Origin: Gammaproteobacteria bacterium
GTDB lineage: Bacteria; Pseudomonadota; Gammaproteobacteria; Steroidobacterales; Steroidobacteraceae
Direction of reading: 5' to 3'
Length of the DNA: 64,000 bases
NCBI GenBank assembly: GCA_009926865.1
Contig: RFOD01000001.1
Span: 1-64,000 of the forward strand
Part shown: in pieces, positions 36,628-46,335 of the stretch
Numbering within the stretch: position 1 is the first letter of the stretch
How the letters are laid out: every line of letters starts with the position of its first letter
Program-made: the position numbers and the translations under genes
Notes under the pieces: generated by a model
Seen by the model: the letters and a program-made list of their open reading frames with translations, nothing else
What the model was told of the DNA's origin: nothing
The model's database searches: none

Positions 36628-37286
36628 CAACACGCGGTAAGTTCATTACCTTGGAGGGGATCGAAGGGGCCGGTAAAACAACGGTCGCACGGGCGCTCAA
36701 AGAATCACTCGAGGCGAGGGGTCTGACGGTCGACCTGACCCGAGAGCCCGGCGGCACTCCGTTCGCTGAGCAGTTGCGCGAGCAAATCTTGCATCGCGGC
36801 GAAGAGACGCTCGATGCCACCGCCGAAACGCTACTCATGTTTGCGGCTCGGGCGGTGCACGTGAGCAATCGTATTCGCCCTGCACTGGAGGCTGGGACCT
36901 GGGTGATTTGCGATCGGTTCACGGACGCCACCCGTGCCTACCAAGGTGGGGGGCGAGGGGTTGATCGAGACTGGATCGAAGCGTTGGCGCGCGGCGTTCA
37001 CGGCGACTGCGAGCCCGATCTCACGCTGCTACTCGATCTACCGGTGGAGCAAGGTCTCGAGCGCGCGAGGGCGCGGCGAATCGCCGCAGGACAGGCCATC
37101 GATGATCGGTTTGAAAGTGAATCCAGCGCGTTCTTCGAGCGAGTTCGCGCGGAGTATTTGCGTTTGGCCACTCGAGCCGGTTCAGTGATCGTTCGGATCG
37201 ACGCGACTCGGTCGCCAGAGGCGGTGGCCGATGATGCCTTGCACGCGCTGACAGATCGATTTAGCGCGCCGATAGGGCCGGTATGA
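36624..37286 (+). CDS. tmk: Thymidylate kinase
   Basis: Phosphorylates dTMP to dTDP. 220 residues with P-loop EGIEGAGKTT, the DR(Y/F) motif as CDRFTDATRAYQGGGRG, and the lid region ERARARRIAAGQAIDDRFE. 4-base overlaps with mltG and holB. Confidence 0.95.
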   Translation: MTTRGKFITLEGIEGAGKTTVARALKESLEARGLTVDLTREPGGTPFAEQLREQILHRGEETLDATAETLLMFAARAVHVSNRIRPALEAGTWVICDRFTDATRAYQGGGRGVDRDWIEALARGVHGDCEPDLTLLLDLPVEQGLERARARRIAAGQAIDDRFESESSAFFERVRAEYLRLATRAGSVIVRIDATRSPEAVADDALHALTDRFSAPIGPV

Positions 37287-38236
37287 GCGCATCGGTGGTC
37301 TTACCTTTATCCGACCGCCTGCCGTGGCTAGAGACGGCTCGCGCCTCGCTGGACCAGGCCGTCAGCCAAGACCGATTGCCCCATGCCGTCTTGCTGCAGG
37401 CTAGTGCGGGCTTAGGTGGGGAGTGGCTCGCGAGTTGGTTAGCGGCTCGAATATTTTGTCCGACGGTATGCGGGCAGTGCTTGTCGTGTCGGCGGGTCGC
37501 TGCGCGTGAGCACCCGGATCTGCAATGGCTGACACCGGAGGGCTCGAGTGAAATACGGATCGAGCAGGTTAGAGCGCTAATTGAGCAGTTTTCATTGACT
37601 CGCCACGGGACGGGGCGGAAAGTTGCGATTTTGACGCCGGCCGATCGGCTCAATCGACACGCGGCGAATGCCCTGCTGAAAACCTTAGAAGAGCCAAGTG
37701 GCGATTCTCTGCTCGTACTCGTCACCGCTAAGCCTGCCCGCTTACCCGCCACGATCGCGAGTCGTTGTTTACGCTTGGCGGTGGCACCACCGCCCGTCAG
37801 TGAGATCGTTGAGTGGCTCGACCAAAAACAGTCTTCGGCGGCACCCATTGACTGGGAGTCTGTGCTGAATATTTTGGGTCCTGCACCGTTACTGGCGCTG
37901 GAGGTGGACCACGAAAGAATCATTAGCTTACGAAACGCCGCTGCAGATGTGCTGCGCGCGGCAAAGAGCGGGACCTTAGATCCCCCTGTCATCGCCGAGC
38001 GATGGGGCAAGGACGATTTTCCATGGCATATCACCGCGTTAGAGCGTGAGGTACAGGCCTTACTGAAGCAAAGTACTTTGCAGGCAGAGGCGCCTGCGAG
38101 TCGCTATTGGTCGGAGCTCTTAGAGGAGCTCGCCGAGGCGCGTCGCTGGGAGGAGACGCCCATTAATAAATCTTTGGTCATTCAGCGCCTGCTATGGCGC
38201 TTGTCGGCAGCGAGGTCCAGCCTAGGTCGGGTTTGA
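37283..38236 (+). CDS. holB: DNA polymerase III subunit delta prime
   Basis: Clamp-loader subunit. 317 residues with a degenerate P-loop region (ASAGLGGEWLA, lacking the Gly-Lys-Thr), as expected for the non-ATPase delta prime subunit. The zinc module is CPTVCGQCLSCRR. The sensor segment includes ANALLKTLEEPSGDSLLVLV and the SRC of IASRCLRL. It ends the fab-tmk unit and its last 59 bases overlap the convergent beta-oxidation gene. The usual downstream pilZ/tatD genes are absent. Confidence 0.9.
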   Translation: MSASVVLPLSDRLPWLETARASLDQAVSQDRLPHAVLLQASAGLGGEWLASWLAARIFCPTVCGQCLSCRRVAAREHPDLQWLTPEGSSEIRIEQVRALIEQFSLTRHGTGRKVAILTPADRLNRHAANALLKTLEEPSGDSLLVLVTAKPARLPATIASRCLRLAVAPPPVSEIVEWLDQKQSSAAPIDWESVLNILGPAPLLALEVDHERIISLRNAAADVLRAAKSGTLDPPVIAERWGKDDFPWHITALEREVQALLKQSTLQAEAPASRYWSELLEELAEARRWEETPINKSLVIQRLLWRLSAARSSLGRV

Positions 38237-40241
38237 ACACGGATCCATACCGATTTGCCAAGGTGTCGAGTCGCGTGATGCATTCGTCATAACCGCGCTC
38301 TGCCGCGGCTTGCAAGGGGCCGCCCCTAAAGGGGGCATATCCGGAACCAAAGACGAGTCCCGCATCAATTAAATCAACGTCTTCGACGATGCCTTCACGC
38401 CAACACGCGACCGCTTCATTGGCCATCGCGAGAAGGAGACGGTCAGGTAGATCCGCAGGATATTCCCGAGCCGTTTTGGCGGGTGGCTTGACGACCTTGC
38501 CGTTTTCCCAGCGATAGAGGCCAGCGCCAGTTTTGCGTCCTAATTTCCCTTGTGCAATGAGCGCGTCGAGTTCGCTCATATCGGGGAGCGGACGGCCTAA
38601 GGCCTGCATGACGATGGAGCCCACGTGGCGGCAAACATCAAGCCCCACCATGTCGGCCAGTTCAATCGGCCCCACGGGCATCCCATAGTCGAGCGCAGCT
38701 TGATCAATCACCGCGAACTCCAGGCCTTCCCGCGCCGCTCGCATCGCTTCAAACATGTACGGAACCAGCACTCGGTTCACCAAGAATCCAGGCGCGCTAC
38801 GACAGGGGAGGGGTAATTTACTGATAGCCTGCGTGACGGCGATCGCTTGATTAAGCACCTGCGCCGACGTCTCGCTCGTGTGGATAATTTCCACCAGAGG
38901 CATCAAAGAAACGGGATTGAAGAAATGCAGCCCCACCAATCGGCTGGGATCACGTAGCGCTGTGGCTATCTCCTCAAGTGGGATAGACGAGGTGTTACTC
39001 GCGATAAAAGCCGTGGCCGCGAGCTTGGGTTCGATCGACGAGAGCAGGGCGCGCTTAGCATCTAAATTCTCGACGATCGCTTCGATGATGCACTCGGCCT
39101 CTGCGATCCCGGATCCGCTCGGATCGCTACGCAACCGACCCAGCGCCTGTTCACGTTCAGCGGGGTCGCGAATTTTTTTTTCAAAATACTCTTTCGCTCG
39201 CTGCATGCCGCGAGCAAGACACGCCGAATCGCGATCCTGTAAGGTCACCTGCAGACCTCGTTGCGCACACCATGCGGCGATATCCGCGCCCATCACGCCG
39301 GCGCCAATGACATGGACACGCTGAGCGGGTTGAGTATCGGCGGCGCCCAAAGATTTAAGGCGCTCTTGCAAGAGGAAGAGTCGTACGAGATTCGCAGCCG
39401 TGGGAGTCCCGGCCAGGCGAACGATCGAGTCCACCTCTGCGCGCAACGCTTCGGTGCCCTGCACGCCGAAGTTCGCCCACAAGTCGATCAGCGCATAGGG
39501 GGCAGGGTAGTGTTCGGCACGAACCTTACGCTGAACGCTGGCTAATAATGGCTTTTTAATGAAAGGTCGGAAGGGGCGCGTACTGAACAAGCGATCTAAG
39601 ATTGGTGCCTTGTGTGCGGCAGGCTGGCGACGAATCAGCTCGTGTGCGCTCGTAAGGGCGGCGTCGGCATCGTCACACAAACGATCTATGAGACCGATGT
39701 CTTTGGCCTTTTTTCCTTTAAGTTTACGCCCGGTCAGCATGAGTGGCATGGCTTGTCTGACACCGATACAACGTACGCTACGCACGCTTCCGCCATAGCC
39801 TGGATGAATGCCCAAAAGCACCTCTGGCAAACCGATCGCGAGCTTACGATCCCCGAAGCCCACTCGATAGCGACAGGCGAGTGCTAACTCCAAACCGCCG
39901 CCGAGACAAAAGCCGTGAATGACCGCGACAGTTGGAAACGGCAGCGCCTCGATGAGGTTGAAAACACGATGACCGAGCTCCACCTGTGCACGTACAGCCC
40001 CAGGCTCACGCAAAGAAATGAATTCGCGGATATCCGCGCCCGCTGCAAAGCCACTTGGCTTATTGGATCGAATCACCAGACCTTTGACGGGCTCAGAGCG
40101 CGCTTGGGTGAGGGCGCTTAAGTGCTGCTCAAGCTCAAGCAGAACCGCTCGGGATAAGGTGTTTGCAGAGGCGCCAGGCACCTCTAAGACCAGTTCTACA
40201 ATGCCATTCTCACGGCCCAGTGTCCAAAAGCCTTGACTCAT
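38178..40241 (-). CDS. fadJ: 3-hydroxyacyl-CoA dehydrogenase/enoyl-CoA hydratase (FadB/FadJ type)
   Basis: Multifunctional beta-oxidation alpha subunit. The N-terminal crotonase domain (about 1-190) has FAAGADIREF and FCLGGGLELALACRYRV for the oxyanion hole and LPEVLLGIHPGYGG with a catalytic Glu. The NAD domain begins VHVIGAGVMGADIAAW near 310 and includes GLHFFNPVSLMPLVEI. At 687 residues it is short of FadB but near FadJ size. No thiolase gene is next to it. It overlaps holB by 59 bases and lies 18 bases after the phosphatase-fold gene. fadB versus fadJ is not certain. Confidence 0.85.
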   Translation of the reverse strand: MSQGFWTLGRENGIVELVLEVPGASANTLSRAVLLELEQHLSALTQARSEPVKGLVIRSNKPSGFAAGADIREFISLREPGAVRAQVELGHRVFNLIEALPFPTVAVIHGFCLGGGLELALACRYRVGFGDRKLAIGLPEVLLGIHPGYGGSVRSVRCIGVRQAMPLMLTGRKLKGKKAKDIGLIDRLCDDADAALTSAHELIRRQPAAHKAPILDRLFSTRPFRPFIKKPLLASVQRKVRAEHYPAPYALIDLWANFGVQGTEALRAEVDSIVRLAGTPTAANLVRLFLLQERLKSLGAADTQPAQRVHVIGAGVMGADIAAWCAQRGLQVTLQDRDSACLARGMQRAKEYFEKKIRDPAEREQALGRLRSDPSGSGIAEAECIIEAIVENLDAKRALLSSIEPKLAATAFIASNTSSIPLEEIATALRDPSRLVGLHFFNPVSLMPLVEIIHTSETSAQVLNQAIAVTQAISKLPLPCRSAPGFLVNRVLVPYMFEAMRAAREGLEFAVIDQAALDYGMPVGPIELADMVGLDVCRHVGSIVMQALGRPLPDMSELDALIAQGKLGRKTGAGLYRWENGKVVKPPAKTAREYPADLPDRLLLAMANEAVACWREGIVEDVDLIDAGLVFGSGYAPFRGGPLQAAAERGYDECITRLDTLANRYGSVFKPDLGWTSLPTSAIAGAE

Positions 40242-40259
40242 TAATATCGCCTTTACCGC

Positions 40260-41018
40260 TTAGGCCGCGGTGCTCGCCTTAGCCGCCATGACTTCAAAGT
40301 CACAGATAATCGGCCGATGATCGGAATACCGAATATCTGGGATCTGGAAATCTTTGATCGCAATTTCTTCGCTCGCGAGTACAAAATCGAGCTCAAACTG
40401 AGGTATTCGCGCGGGGAACGAAGCCAGACCCGCGGTGTTCGCGCTGCGTAGTCCGGTTGCGCTCATGAAAAGCGCCAGCTCATTGGTACCGGTAAAGGTA
40501 TTAAAGTCGCCCGCCACAATGACGGGTTTTTCTGAACGCAGAATGAGATCGTGGAGATGCCGTAACTGGTCTTGTCGGTGGCGGTAACGCAACGATAAAT
40601 GCACCAAAAATACGCAGAGATCGTCGAGCTCAATTTCGATAATCAGACGCTTGATACCGGTAGGAAAGTAATGGAAGCGTTCGCCCGTCACACGTGGCGC
40701 AGCTAAAAAGGCGTTACTTTGCTTCCGAATGATAGGGAGTTGTTGATTGATGGATGCTGTCCCGTATTTGCACTCATACGCCGTGTAATGCCCGAGGTGG
40801 CGCGCTAAATACTCGGCCTGATTGATCAGACCACTGCGCACGGAGCCGGTGTCGACCTCAATCAAGCCCACGATGTCGGGATCCTGCGCGCGCAGAAAGC
40901 CAGCGATTTGATCGAGCGTTCGTCGGCTTGAGCGCAAATAGCCTGCGCCCGGCAAAGGCAGATGAAATGCCGGGCCGGTGCCAGTGCCATAGCGAATGTT
41001 GTAGACGACAAGACGCAA
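40260..41018 (-). CDS. Endonuclease/exonuclease/phosphatase family protein
   Basis: DNase I-like fold, 252 residues. Metal and catalytic residues are visible in GLIEVDTGS (Glu), VIVAGDFNTF (Asp, Asn) and the closing SDHRPIICDF (Asp-His). A His occurs in FLVHLSLRYRHRQ. It is cytoplasmic as read, with no signal peptide. Family members cleave nucleic acid or phosphodiester/phospholipid head groups. The substrate here is unknown. It is upstream of and probably co-transcribed with the beta-oxidation gene. Confidence 0.78.
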   Translation of the reverse strand: MRLVVYNIRYGTGTGPAFHLPLPGAGYLRSSRRTLDQIAGFLRAQDPDIVGLIEVDTGSVRSGLINQAEYLARHLGHYTAYECKYGTASINQQLPIIRKQSNAFLAAPRVTGERFHYFPTGIKRLIIEIELDDLCVFLVHLSLRYRHRQDQLRHLHDLILRSEKPVIVAGDFNTFTGTNELALFMSATGLRSANTAGLASFPARIPQFELDFVLASEEIAIKDFQIPDIRYSDHRPIICDFEVMAAKASTAA

Positions 41019-41103
41019 ACGCGAATTCCTTTTGCGAGCGGTGGCCAGTGTACGTCATCTGGAAGGCTTCTCGGTGAACGCGGCCTGACGCCCCATAACT
41101 ACG

Positions 41104-41119
41104 CATAATGTATATTATG
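41104..41119. promoter_or_regulatory. Palindromic operator candidate in a divergent spacer
   Basis: CATAAT-GTAT-ATTATG is a perfect 6-bp inverted repeat in a short AT-rich patch between the phosphatase-fold gene (leftward) and the SDR gene (rightward). It is a plausible site for a TetR- or MarR-type repressor. No such gene is nearby. Confidence 0.4.
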
Positions 41120-41234
41120 TTAAATAACGAATTTGGCGTGATGGGACGACACGAAGCCTCCGTGGTGAGTCCTTACGCTCCTCCCGGCTTCCCACGATGC
41201 CGCTCCGACGCTTGGGCGTCTAGCCTTCATCGCT

Positions 41235-42032
41235 ATGACAATTGGACACGCCGCATTTCGCTTAGATGGTCAGGTTGCCGTGATTACCGGCGCCGCGCGC
41301 GGCATGGGCGCGAGGACGGTTGAGGAATTCGTCGCGCTTGGCGCACGTGTCATCGCGGTGGATGTACTAGATCAGGACGGCCAAGCGCTCTGCCAGCGCT
41401 TGGGTGAGCATGTGATCTTTCGACACCTTGATGTGACCGATGAAGCGGCGTGGCATGACTTTGCGGCCGGAATTAGCGCGCACTGGGGACCGATCGACAC
41501 GCTCGTGAACAATGCAGGGATTCTGCATGTCGCCTCGGCACTGGAGCTCGAGCGTGAGGCCTTCGAGCGGGTCATCGCCGTGAACTTGTACGGTCCGTGG
41601 CTGGGGATTAAGCACCTCGCGCCGGATATGCAACGGCGACGGCGCGGCAGCATTATCAACGTCGCTTCGGCCGCGGCACTCGTGGGCATGAATGGCATCG
41701 CGGCCTATAGCGCAAGTAAATGGGCACTACGAGGGCTTTCCCGAACCGCGGCTATGGAGCTTGGCCCGTCAGGAGTTCGCGTCAATACCGTTTGTCCCGG
41801 CGGTATCGACACCCCGATGGCGAACCCGACTGGGCGACCCCGTGACCAGCTGGATGCCGACTATGCGGGCCAAGCCCTTCCCCGTATTGGTCGACCCGAG
41901 GAGGTCGCCCGCCTCTGCGCGTTTTTGGCCTGTGAGGCGTCAAGTTATCTGTGCGGATCGGAGATCGCTGTCGACGGTGGCATGACCCTCGGGACACGCA
42001 TCGATCACATTTTACGCGACCAACCAAAGTAA
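41235..42032 (+). CDS. SDR family oxidoreductase (3-alpha/20-beta-hydroxysteroid dehydrogenase-like)
   Basis: Classical short-chain dehydrogenase, 265 residues. Cofactor loop ITGAARGMGARTVE, acidic VDVLDQD favouring NAD, NNAGILHVASALE, and catalytic Tyr-Lys in AAYSASKWALRG. NTVCPGGIDTPMA follows. It looks like bacterial hydroxysteroid or secondary-alcohol dehydrogenases. The gene is alone on its strand, with a 216-base upstream spacer holding the palindrome and only 2 bases before the convergent transporter gene. Substrate unknown. Confidence 0.78.
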   Translation: MTIGHAAFRLDGQVAVITGAARGMGARTVEEFVALGARVIAVDVLDQDGQALCQRLGEHVIFRHLDVTDEAAWHDFAAGISAHWGPIDTLVNNAGILHVASALELEREAFERVIAVNLYGPWLGIKHLAPDMQRRRRGSIINVASAAALVGMNGIAAYSASKWALRGLSRTAAMELGPSGVRVNTVCPGGIDTPMANPTGRPRDQLDADYAGQALPRIGRPEEVARLCAFLACEASSYLCGSEIAVDGGMTLGTRIDHILRDQPK

Positions 42033-42034
42033 TC

Positions 42035-43498
42035 TTAGCTGAGGCCTAGCCACGGAATGACCGTCAGTACCAAGACCGTGATCAGGACGGCTCCGATAAC
42101 ATCAAAGATCAGACCCGTGCGGATCATCCCAGCAATAGGCACTTGACCCGTCGAGTACACGAGCGCGTTTGAAGATGTCGCAGCAGGATTCGCAAAGCCG
42201 AGATTAGCGGCCATCGCTGCAGCCAGCGCGGCGATGACCGGATCATACCCTGCACCCAATGCGAGACTCGCGGCGATCGGCATAAAGATGGTTGCCGTGG
42301 CGACGTTGCTCGCGGCCTCGGTTATCAAGGCGCACATTAAGGCGATCGCTAAAATCATTGACCACACGGGGAGCCCGCTCACCGCCTCGAGCGCAGTCCC
42401 GAGCCATGCACTGAGCCCCGATTTGACCACCGCATCGGCGAGTGCCAGACCTCCACCGAGTAACAGAATGAGGTACCAAGGGGCGCGACGCGCCTCCCCC
42501 CAATCTAATAGTGGAATACTTTGGCCCTGAGCATCACGTTGACCGGACGGAAGAATACACACCAATAAAGCACCGGCCACCGCGATCCCCGCGTCAGTAA
42601 TTTTTGGAAATGCGGTCTGTAACACCGGTTGAAAAACCCAAGCCGCGGCCACTACACCGACGACTGCCAAGACTCGCCATTCGGGACCAGTGAGTGGCCC
42701 TGGGTCACCCAGGGCATCCCGAATCCGCTCTCGCGAGAGACTGGGTAGGTCAAATCGCAACGTCCATCGGGTCAAGACCCACCAACAAGCCGGGATTCCG
42801 AGCAACATAAATGGCACGCCGTAGGCCATCCAGTGCGCAAAGCTGATCTGTACATCAAAGGTACGATCAAGCACCCCTACCGCGATGGAATTAACTGGTG
42901 TCCCGATCGGGGTCGCAAAGCCTCCAATATTGGAGGCGAGCGAGACCGATAAGATCATCGCTGCGGCAAATTGTGCTTCGTTACGATTGCGATAGCGGGT
43001 CACACCTGCCGCATCCGCCTCCCCCGTCGTGACAACCGCTGCAAGGGTCGCCATCGCGATTGGTAGCATCATGACTGTAGTCGCCGAATTGTTAACAAAG
43101 AGCGACACCAATGCTGTCACATACATGACGCCGAGTAATAATGTCGCAGGCTGCGGGCTGATACGCGCGACGACGTAGACCGCAACCCGCCGATGCAAAT
43201 TCCATTTCTCAAAGGCGAGTCCGACCAATGAACCGCCGAGGATCAAAAATAACACCGGCGACATATATTGACTCGCTACACTTTGCGCAGAGCCGACATC
43301 GAGTAGCGGCAGGGCCAAAAACGGCAGGCTGCCCGTCAGCGTGACCGGGACGGCCTCGGTAAACCACCAGCACGCGATCAACAAGGTCAACGCGGCAACC
43401 CGCCAGCCCGCCTCAGAGAGCCCCTCTGGTGCAGGCGACAGCATCACCAAAGAAAAAAGGCAGAGACCCAACCAAAAACCCACTCGTTGCAGCATCAT
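42035..43498 (-). CDS. SLC13/DASS family sodium:carboxylate symporter
   Basis: Inner-membrane transporter of the divalent anion:Na+ symporter family, 487 residues with 11-12 hydrophobic segments. The two repeated substrate/sodium motifs are visible: SNIGGFATPIGTPVNS in the first half and the pair ITEAASNVATATIF / NPAATSSNALVYSTG in the second. Such carriers take up dicarboxylates, sulfate or related acids. It is the last gene of the leftward hydantoinase operon, 14 bases after the molybdenum enzyme gene. It could supply or export an acidic substrate or product of the pathway. Confidence 0.85.
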   Translation of the reverse strand: MMLQRVGFWLGLCLFSLVMLSPAPEGLSEAGWRVAALTLLIACWWFTEAVPVTLTGSLPFLALPLLDVGSAQSVASQYMSPVLFLILGGSLVGLAFEKWNLHRRVAVYVVARISPQPATLLLGVMYVTALVSLFVNNSATTVMMLPIAMATLAAVVTTGEADAAGVTRYRNRNEAQFAAAMILSVSLASNIGGFATPIGTPVNSIAVGVLDRTFDVQISFAHWMAYGVPFMLLGIPACWWVLTRWTLRFDLPSLSRERIRDALGDPGPLTGPEWRVLAVVGVVAAAWVFQPVLQTAFPKITDAGIAVAGALLVCILPSGQRDAQGQSIPLLDWGEARRAPWYLILLLGGGLALADAVVKSGLSAWLGTALEAVSGLPVWSMILAIALMCALITEAASNVATATIFMPIAASLALGAGYDPVIAALAAAMAANLGFANPAATSSNALVYSTGQVPIAGMIRTGLIFDVIGAVLITVLVLTVIPWLGLS

Positions 43499-43512
43499 GG
43501 AGGAAACCGAGC

Positions 43513-45675
43513 TTAGGCTAGAACGCCAAAGCTAAACCCTGATTCAATGATGGGTAGCCGCCGCGGTCGCTCGCCACAAGCCGCTTGGATCGCGCTCGCG
43601 AGCGCAGGCGCCACACCCGGTACGCTCGCTTCGCCTGCCCCGCCGCTCGCTGCATCGCTTTCGAGCAAGATCACCTCAATAGGCGGTATTTCGTTTAAAC
43701 GCAGGATCGGTGCATCATGAAAATTACTTTCGATCGCCGCGCCCTGCGCAAAGCGGATCTGACCGTGGATGGCGGCCGACAAGCCCCATACGATGCCGCC
43801 TGAGACCTGCGCCTCCACGTTGTGTGGGTCAATGATTTGGCCACAATCAAAAATGGTGACGCGCTTGTTGTCATCTACACTGACCTCGATCACTTCAGCA
43901 CAATAAGAGTCGTATCCCAGTGAAAGGGCGATGCCTCGCCCGCGACCCTTAGGGAGCGGCTCGCCCCAGTTCGCGGCCTCTGCCGCCTTGCGTAACACGC
44001 GCACCGCGCGAGGATCACCATCGGCTAACTGCAAACGCAAGGCCAAAGGGTCCTGCCCTGTGGCGTACGCGACATCATCGATCGCGCTCTCTGAGAAAAA
44101 TCCGTTCTGTGACTGGGAGACCGAACGCCACGTACCAACGGGAATGGGCTCGGGTGTTTCAACGTAGTCAACATATTGATTATCGAACGCGTAGTTTTCA
44201 TTGATCAGCATTCCGACAACAAACGGGTCTGCGCGCCCAGGAATCGGGCGTCGTCCTTGGTATCGCCACATACTGATCCCAGTCGTTCGACTGTGCATAC
44301 CCAGGATTTGACCCTTCGCATCAACCCCAACGCGGGTTCGCACCATATGCGCGGGGCGGAACCGATCGTGTCGCGTATCTTCCTCGCGCGACCACGTGAG
44401 CTTGATGGGCACCCCGGGGCGATATTTCGCGATCTCAGCAGCTTGGCGAACAAAGTCATTTTCCCATTTGCGACCAAAGCCGCCGCCCAAAAACGTGACG
44501 TGTAGGCGCACCTGCTCACGGGGCCGACCCGTGACCTCGGCGATGGCATCGCGGGCTCGATCTGGCTGCTGTGTCGGCGCCCAGACCTCAACCTCATCCT
44601 CACGCACGATGGCGGTCGCGCAAAGGGGCTCCAAGGCGGCATGCGCCAAAAATGGTACTTCATAGGTCCACGAGAATTGACGCTCCGCCGCTTCAATCGC
44701 GCGAAACGTCGTATCACGATCAAAGCGACCCTCCGCCGCCCGACGCCCCGCTTGCGCGGAGCCATCGTCGTCGAGAGCTTGAACCATGCGCGCACGGATC
44801 CCAATAGAGTCCAGCGTCGACACGTCACTGATATCGAACTCTACGTCCAGCGCGTTGGCGGCCTGTCTTGCCTGCCAGCTGTTCTTCGCGAGTACGGCAA
44901 CGCCGTCTTGTACGGCAAAGACATCCACGACCCCTGGTAGGTTGAGTGCCGATTGGGGGGAAAATCGAACCTGTTTTGAGATGACCTGTGGCGCGCGACG
45001 CAGCGCGGCATGCAACATACCTGGCAGCTTAACGTCGATCCCAAAGATCGCCGAGCCGTCGACTTTGGGTCCTGTATCTTTACGCGGCAATGATCGCCCA
45101 ATTAGAGTGAATTCTTTGGGGTCTTTCAGACGTGGCGATTCGGGAACAGGGCGCTTCGCAGCGTCCCCTGCTAAGGCTGCGAAATGGAGTGAGCGTCCCG
45201 TTGGCGCGTGCGTGACCACGGAGGCCGAGACACGACACTCTTCAGAGTTGACGGACCAGCGCTCTGCAGCCGTCGCGATGAGCATCTCTCGCGCCGCGGC
45301 ACCAAGCCGACGCAGTAAGTCATAGTAGATCTTGATCGATTCGCTACTGGCCGTGCGGTGGCGACGCGTGATCGGATTGATGTATGCATCATCGGCCATG
45401 GCGAGGCGAATCTGCACTTGCGCCCAATCTGCGCCCAATTCGTCGGCCAATATTTTGCTCAGGCCATCATGAACACCCTGCCCCATTTCAGATTGGGGGC
45501 AGGTAATGAACACACCGACATCGTTAATTTCAAGGTAGGCGTTAAAGACCCCGTCAGTGGCGTGATGAGGGGTCTCTCCGCCCCTATGAGCGAATGCCCA
45601 AGGCGACGTCTGTAACGCAATCGCGAGCCCGCCTGCAGCACCGACTCCTGCGCGTAAAAAATATCGTCGATCCAT
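43513..45675 (-). CDS. Molybdenum hydroxylase large subunit (IorB-like), Tat-exported
   Basis: Xanthine dehydrogenase-family molybdopterin-binding subunit, 720 residues, of the isoquinoline 1-oxidoreductase beta-subunit type. The N-terminus has a twin-arginine signal (DRRYFLRAGVGAAGGLAIAL). The Mo-cofactor regions include TCPQSEMGQGVHDGL, FLGGGFGRKWENDF and the catalytic-Glu motif GGAGEASVPG near the end. Such enzymes hydroxylate N-heteroaromatics or oxidise aldehydes. The 2Fe-2S small subunit and maturation genes normally beside it are absent in this window. It lies between the amidase gene (16 bases) and the transporter gene (14 bases). Confidence 0.83.
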   Translation of the reverse strand: MDRRYFLRAGVGAAGGLAIALQTSPWAFAHRGGETPHHATDGVFNAYLEINDVGVFITCPQSEMGQGVHDGLSKILADELGADWAQVQIRLAMADDAYINPITRRHRTASSESIKIYYDLLRRLGAAAREMLIATAAERWSVNSEECRVSASVVTHAPTGRSLHFAALAGDAAKRPVPESPRLKDPKEFTLIGRSLPRKDTGPKVDGSAIFGIDVKLPGMLHAALRRAPQVISKQVRFSPQSALNLPGVVDVFAVQDGVAVLAKNSWQARQAANALDVEFDISDVSTLDSIGIRARMVQALDDDGSAQAGRRAAEGRFDRDTTFRAIEAAERQFSWTYEVPFLAHAALEPLCATAIVREDEVEVWAPTQQPDRARDAIAEVTGRPREQVRLHVTFLGGGFGRKWENDFVRQAAEIAKYRPGVPIKLTWSREEDTRHDRFRPAHMVRTRVGVDAKGQILGMHSRTTGISMWRYQGRRPIPGRADPFVVGMLINENYAFDNQYVDYVETPEPIPVGTWRSVSQSQNGFFSESAIDDVAYATGQDPLALRLQLADGDPRAVRVLRKAAEAANWGEPLPKGRGRGIALSLGYDSYCAEVIEVSVDDNKRVTIFDCGQIIDPHNVEAQVSGGIVWGLSAAIHGQIRFAQGAAIESNFHDAPILRLNEIPPIEVILLESDAASGGAGEASVPGVAPALASAIQAACGERPRRLPIIESGFSFGVLA

Positions 45676-45691
45676 CGCCTATCGTCCTCGC

Positions 45692-46309
45692 TTATTGGCT
45701 ACCCCGAATCCAATTCTCGAGCTCTGTACGTTGCCGGACGTCAGCGTAACGGCGTCCCACATCGCGCAGGGTATCATCATGTGGTCCTTGTTCGGCGTCA
45801 CCACAACAGTCCGCCGCCACTTGCACCTTAAACCCATAGGAAAACGCATCCACAATCGTGGCTCGCACGCAACCGCTTGTAGTGCACCCGGCCACGACGA
45901 CGGTATCAACATTCTCCCGAACTAAAAATGTAATCAGTGGTGTCTGAAAAAACATCGATGGTGCATTCTTGCAGTAAGTGAAGTCACTGGCATGATGGAT
46001 TTTGGGATCCATCTGCGTGCACTCATGGCCATAAAAGAATTCTTTGCGCACGGCATCTACTTTCCACAATGGCATGTCTTTTTGACTGCAGTACGCCGTG
46101 TAGCAGGCTGCGACCGGAAGACCCTTCGAACGCGCCACCTCGAGCAGGCCCGCCGTCTGATCACGCGCCGCATGCAAGCGAGGTAACCCCCCCAGTGCGA
46201 ATCGTGGGTCGGTAAAGGCAAGCTGCCAATCCACGACTAACACGGCGGCCTTGCGACCAAACCCCACTTCGCCCGTCGAATATCCCACATCCACATATCG
46301 ATCTGTCAT
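45692..46309 (-). CDS. Isochorismatase-fold cysteine hydrolase 1 (N-carbamoylsarcosine amidase-like)
   Basis: 205-residue amidase of the isochorismatase/N-carbamoylsarcosine amidohydrolase fold. The triad is Asp27 in VLVVDWQ, Lys114 in TYCKNAPS and Cys147 in GCTTSGCVRA, with the cis-peptide stretch before the Cys. TADCCGDAEQGPH-like ADCCGDAEQGPH follows, typical of carbamoylsarcosine amidases. It is related to, but divergent from, the 213-residue enzyme at 53076. A terminator lies 27 bases before its start, so it is partly uncoupled from hyuB. Confidence 0.8.
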   Translation of the reverse strand: MTDRYVDVGYSTGEVGFGRKAAVLVVDWQLAFTDPRFALGGLPRLHAARDQTAGLLEVARSKGLPVAACYTAYCSQKDMPLWKVDAVRKEFFYGHECTQMDPKIHHASDFTYCKNAPSMFFQTPLITFLVRENVDTVVVAGCTTSGCVRATIVDAFSYGFKVQVAADCCGDAEQGPHDDTLRDVGRRYADVRQRTELENWIRGSQ

Positions 46310-46335
46310 GGCCTGTCCTTTAACAAAAAATGCTT

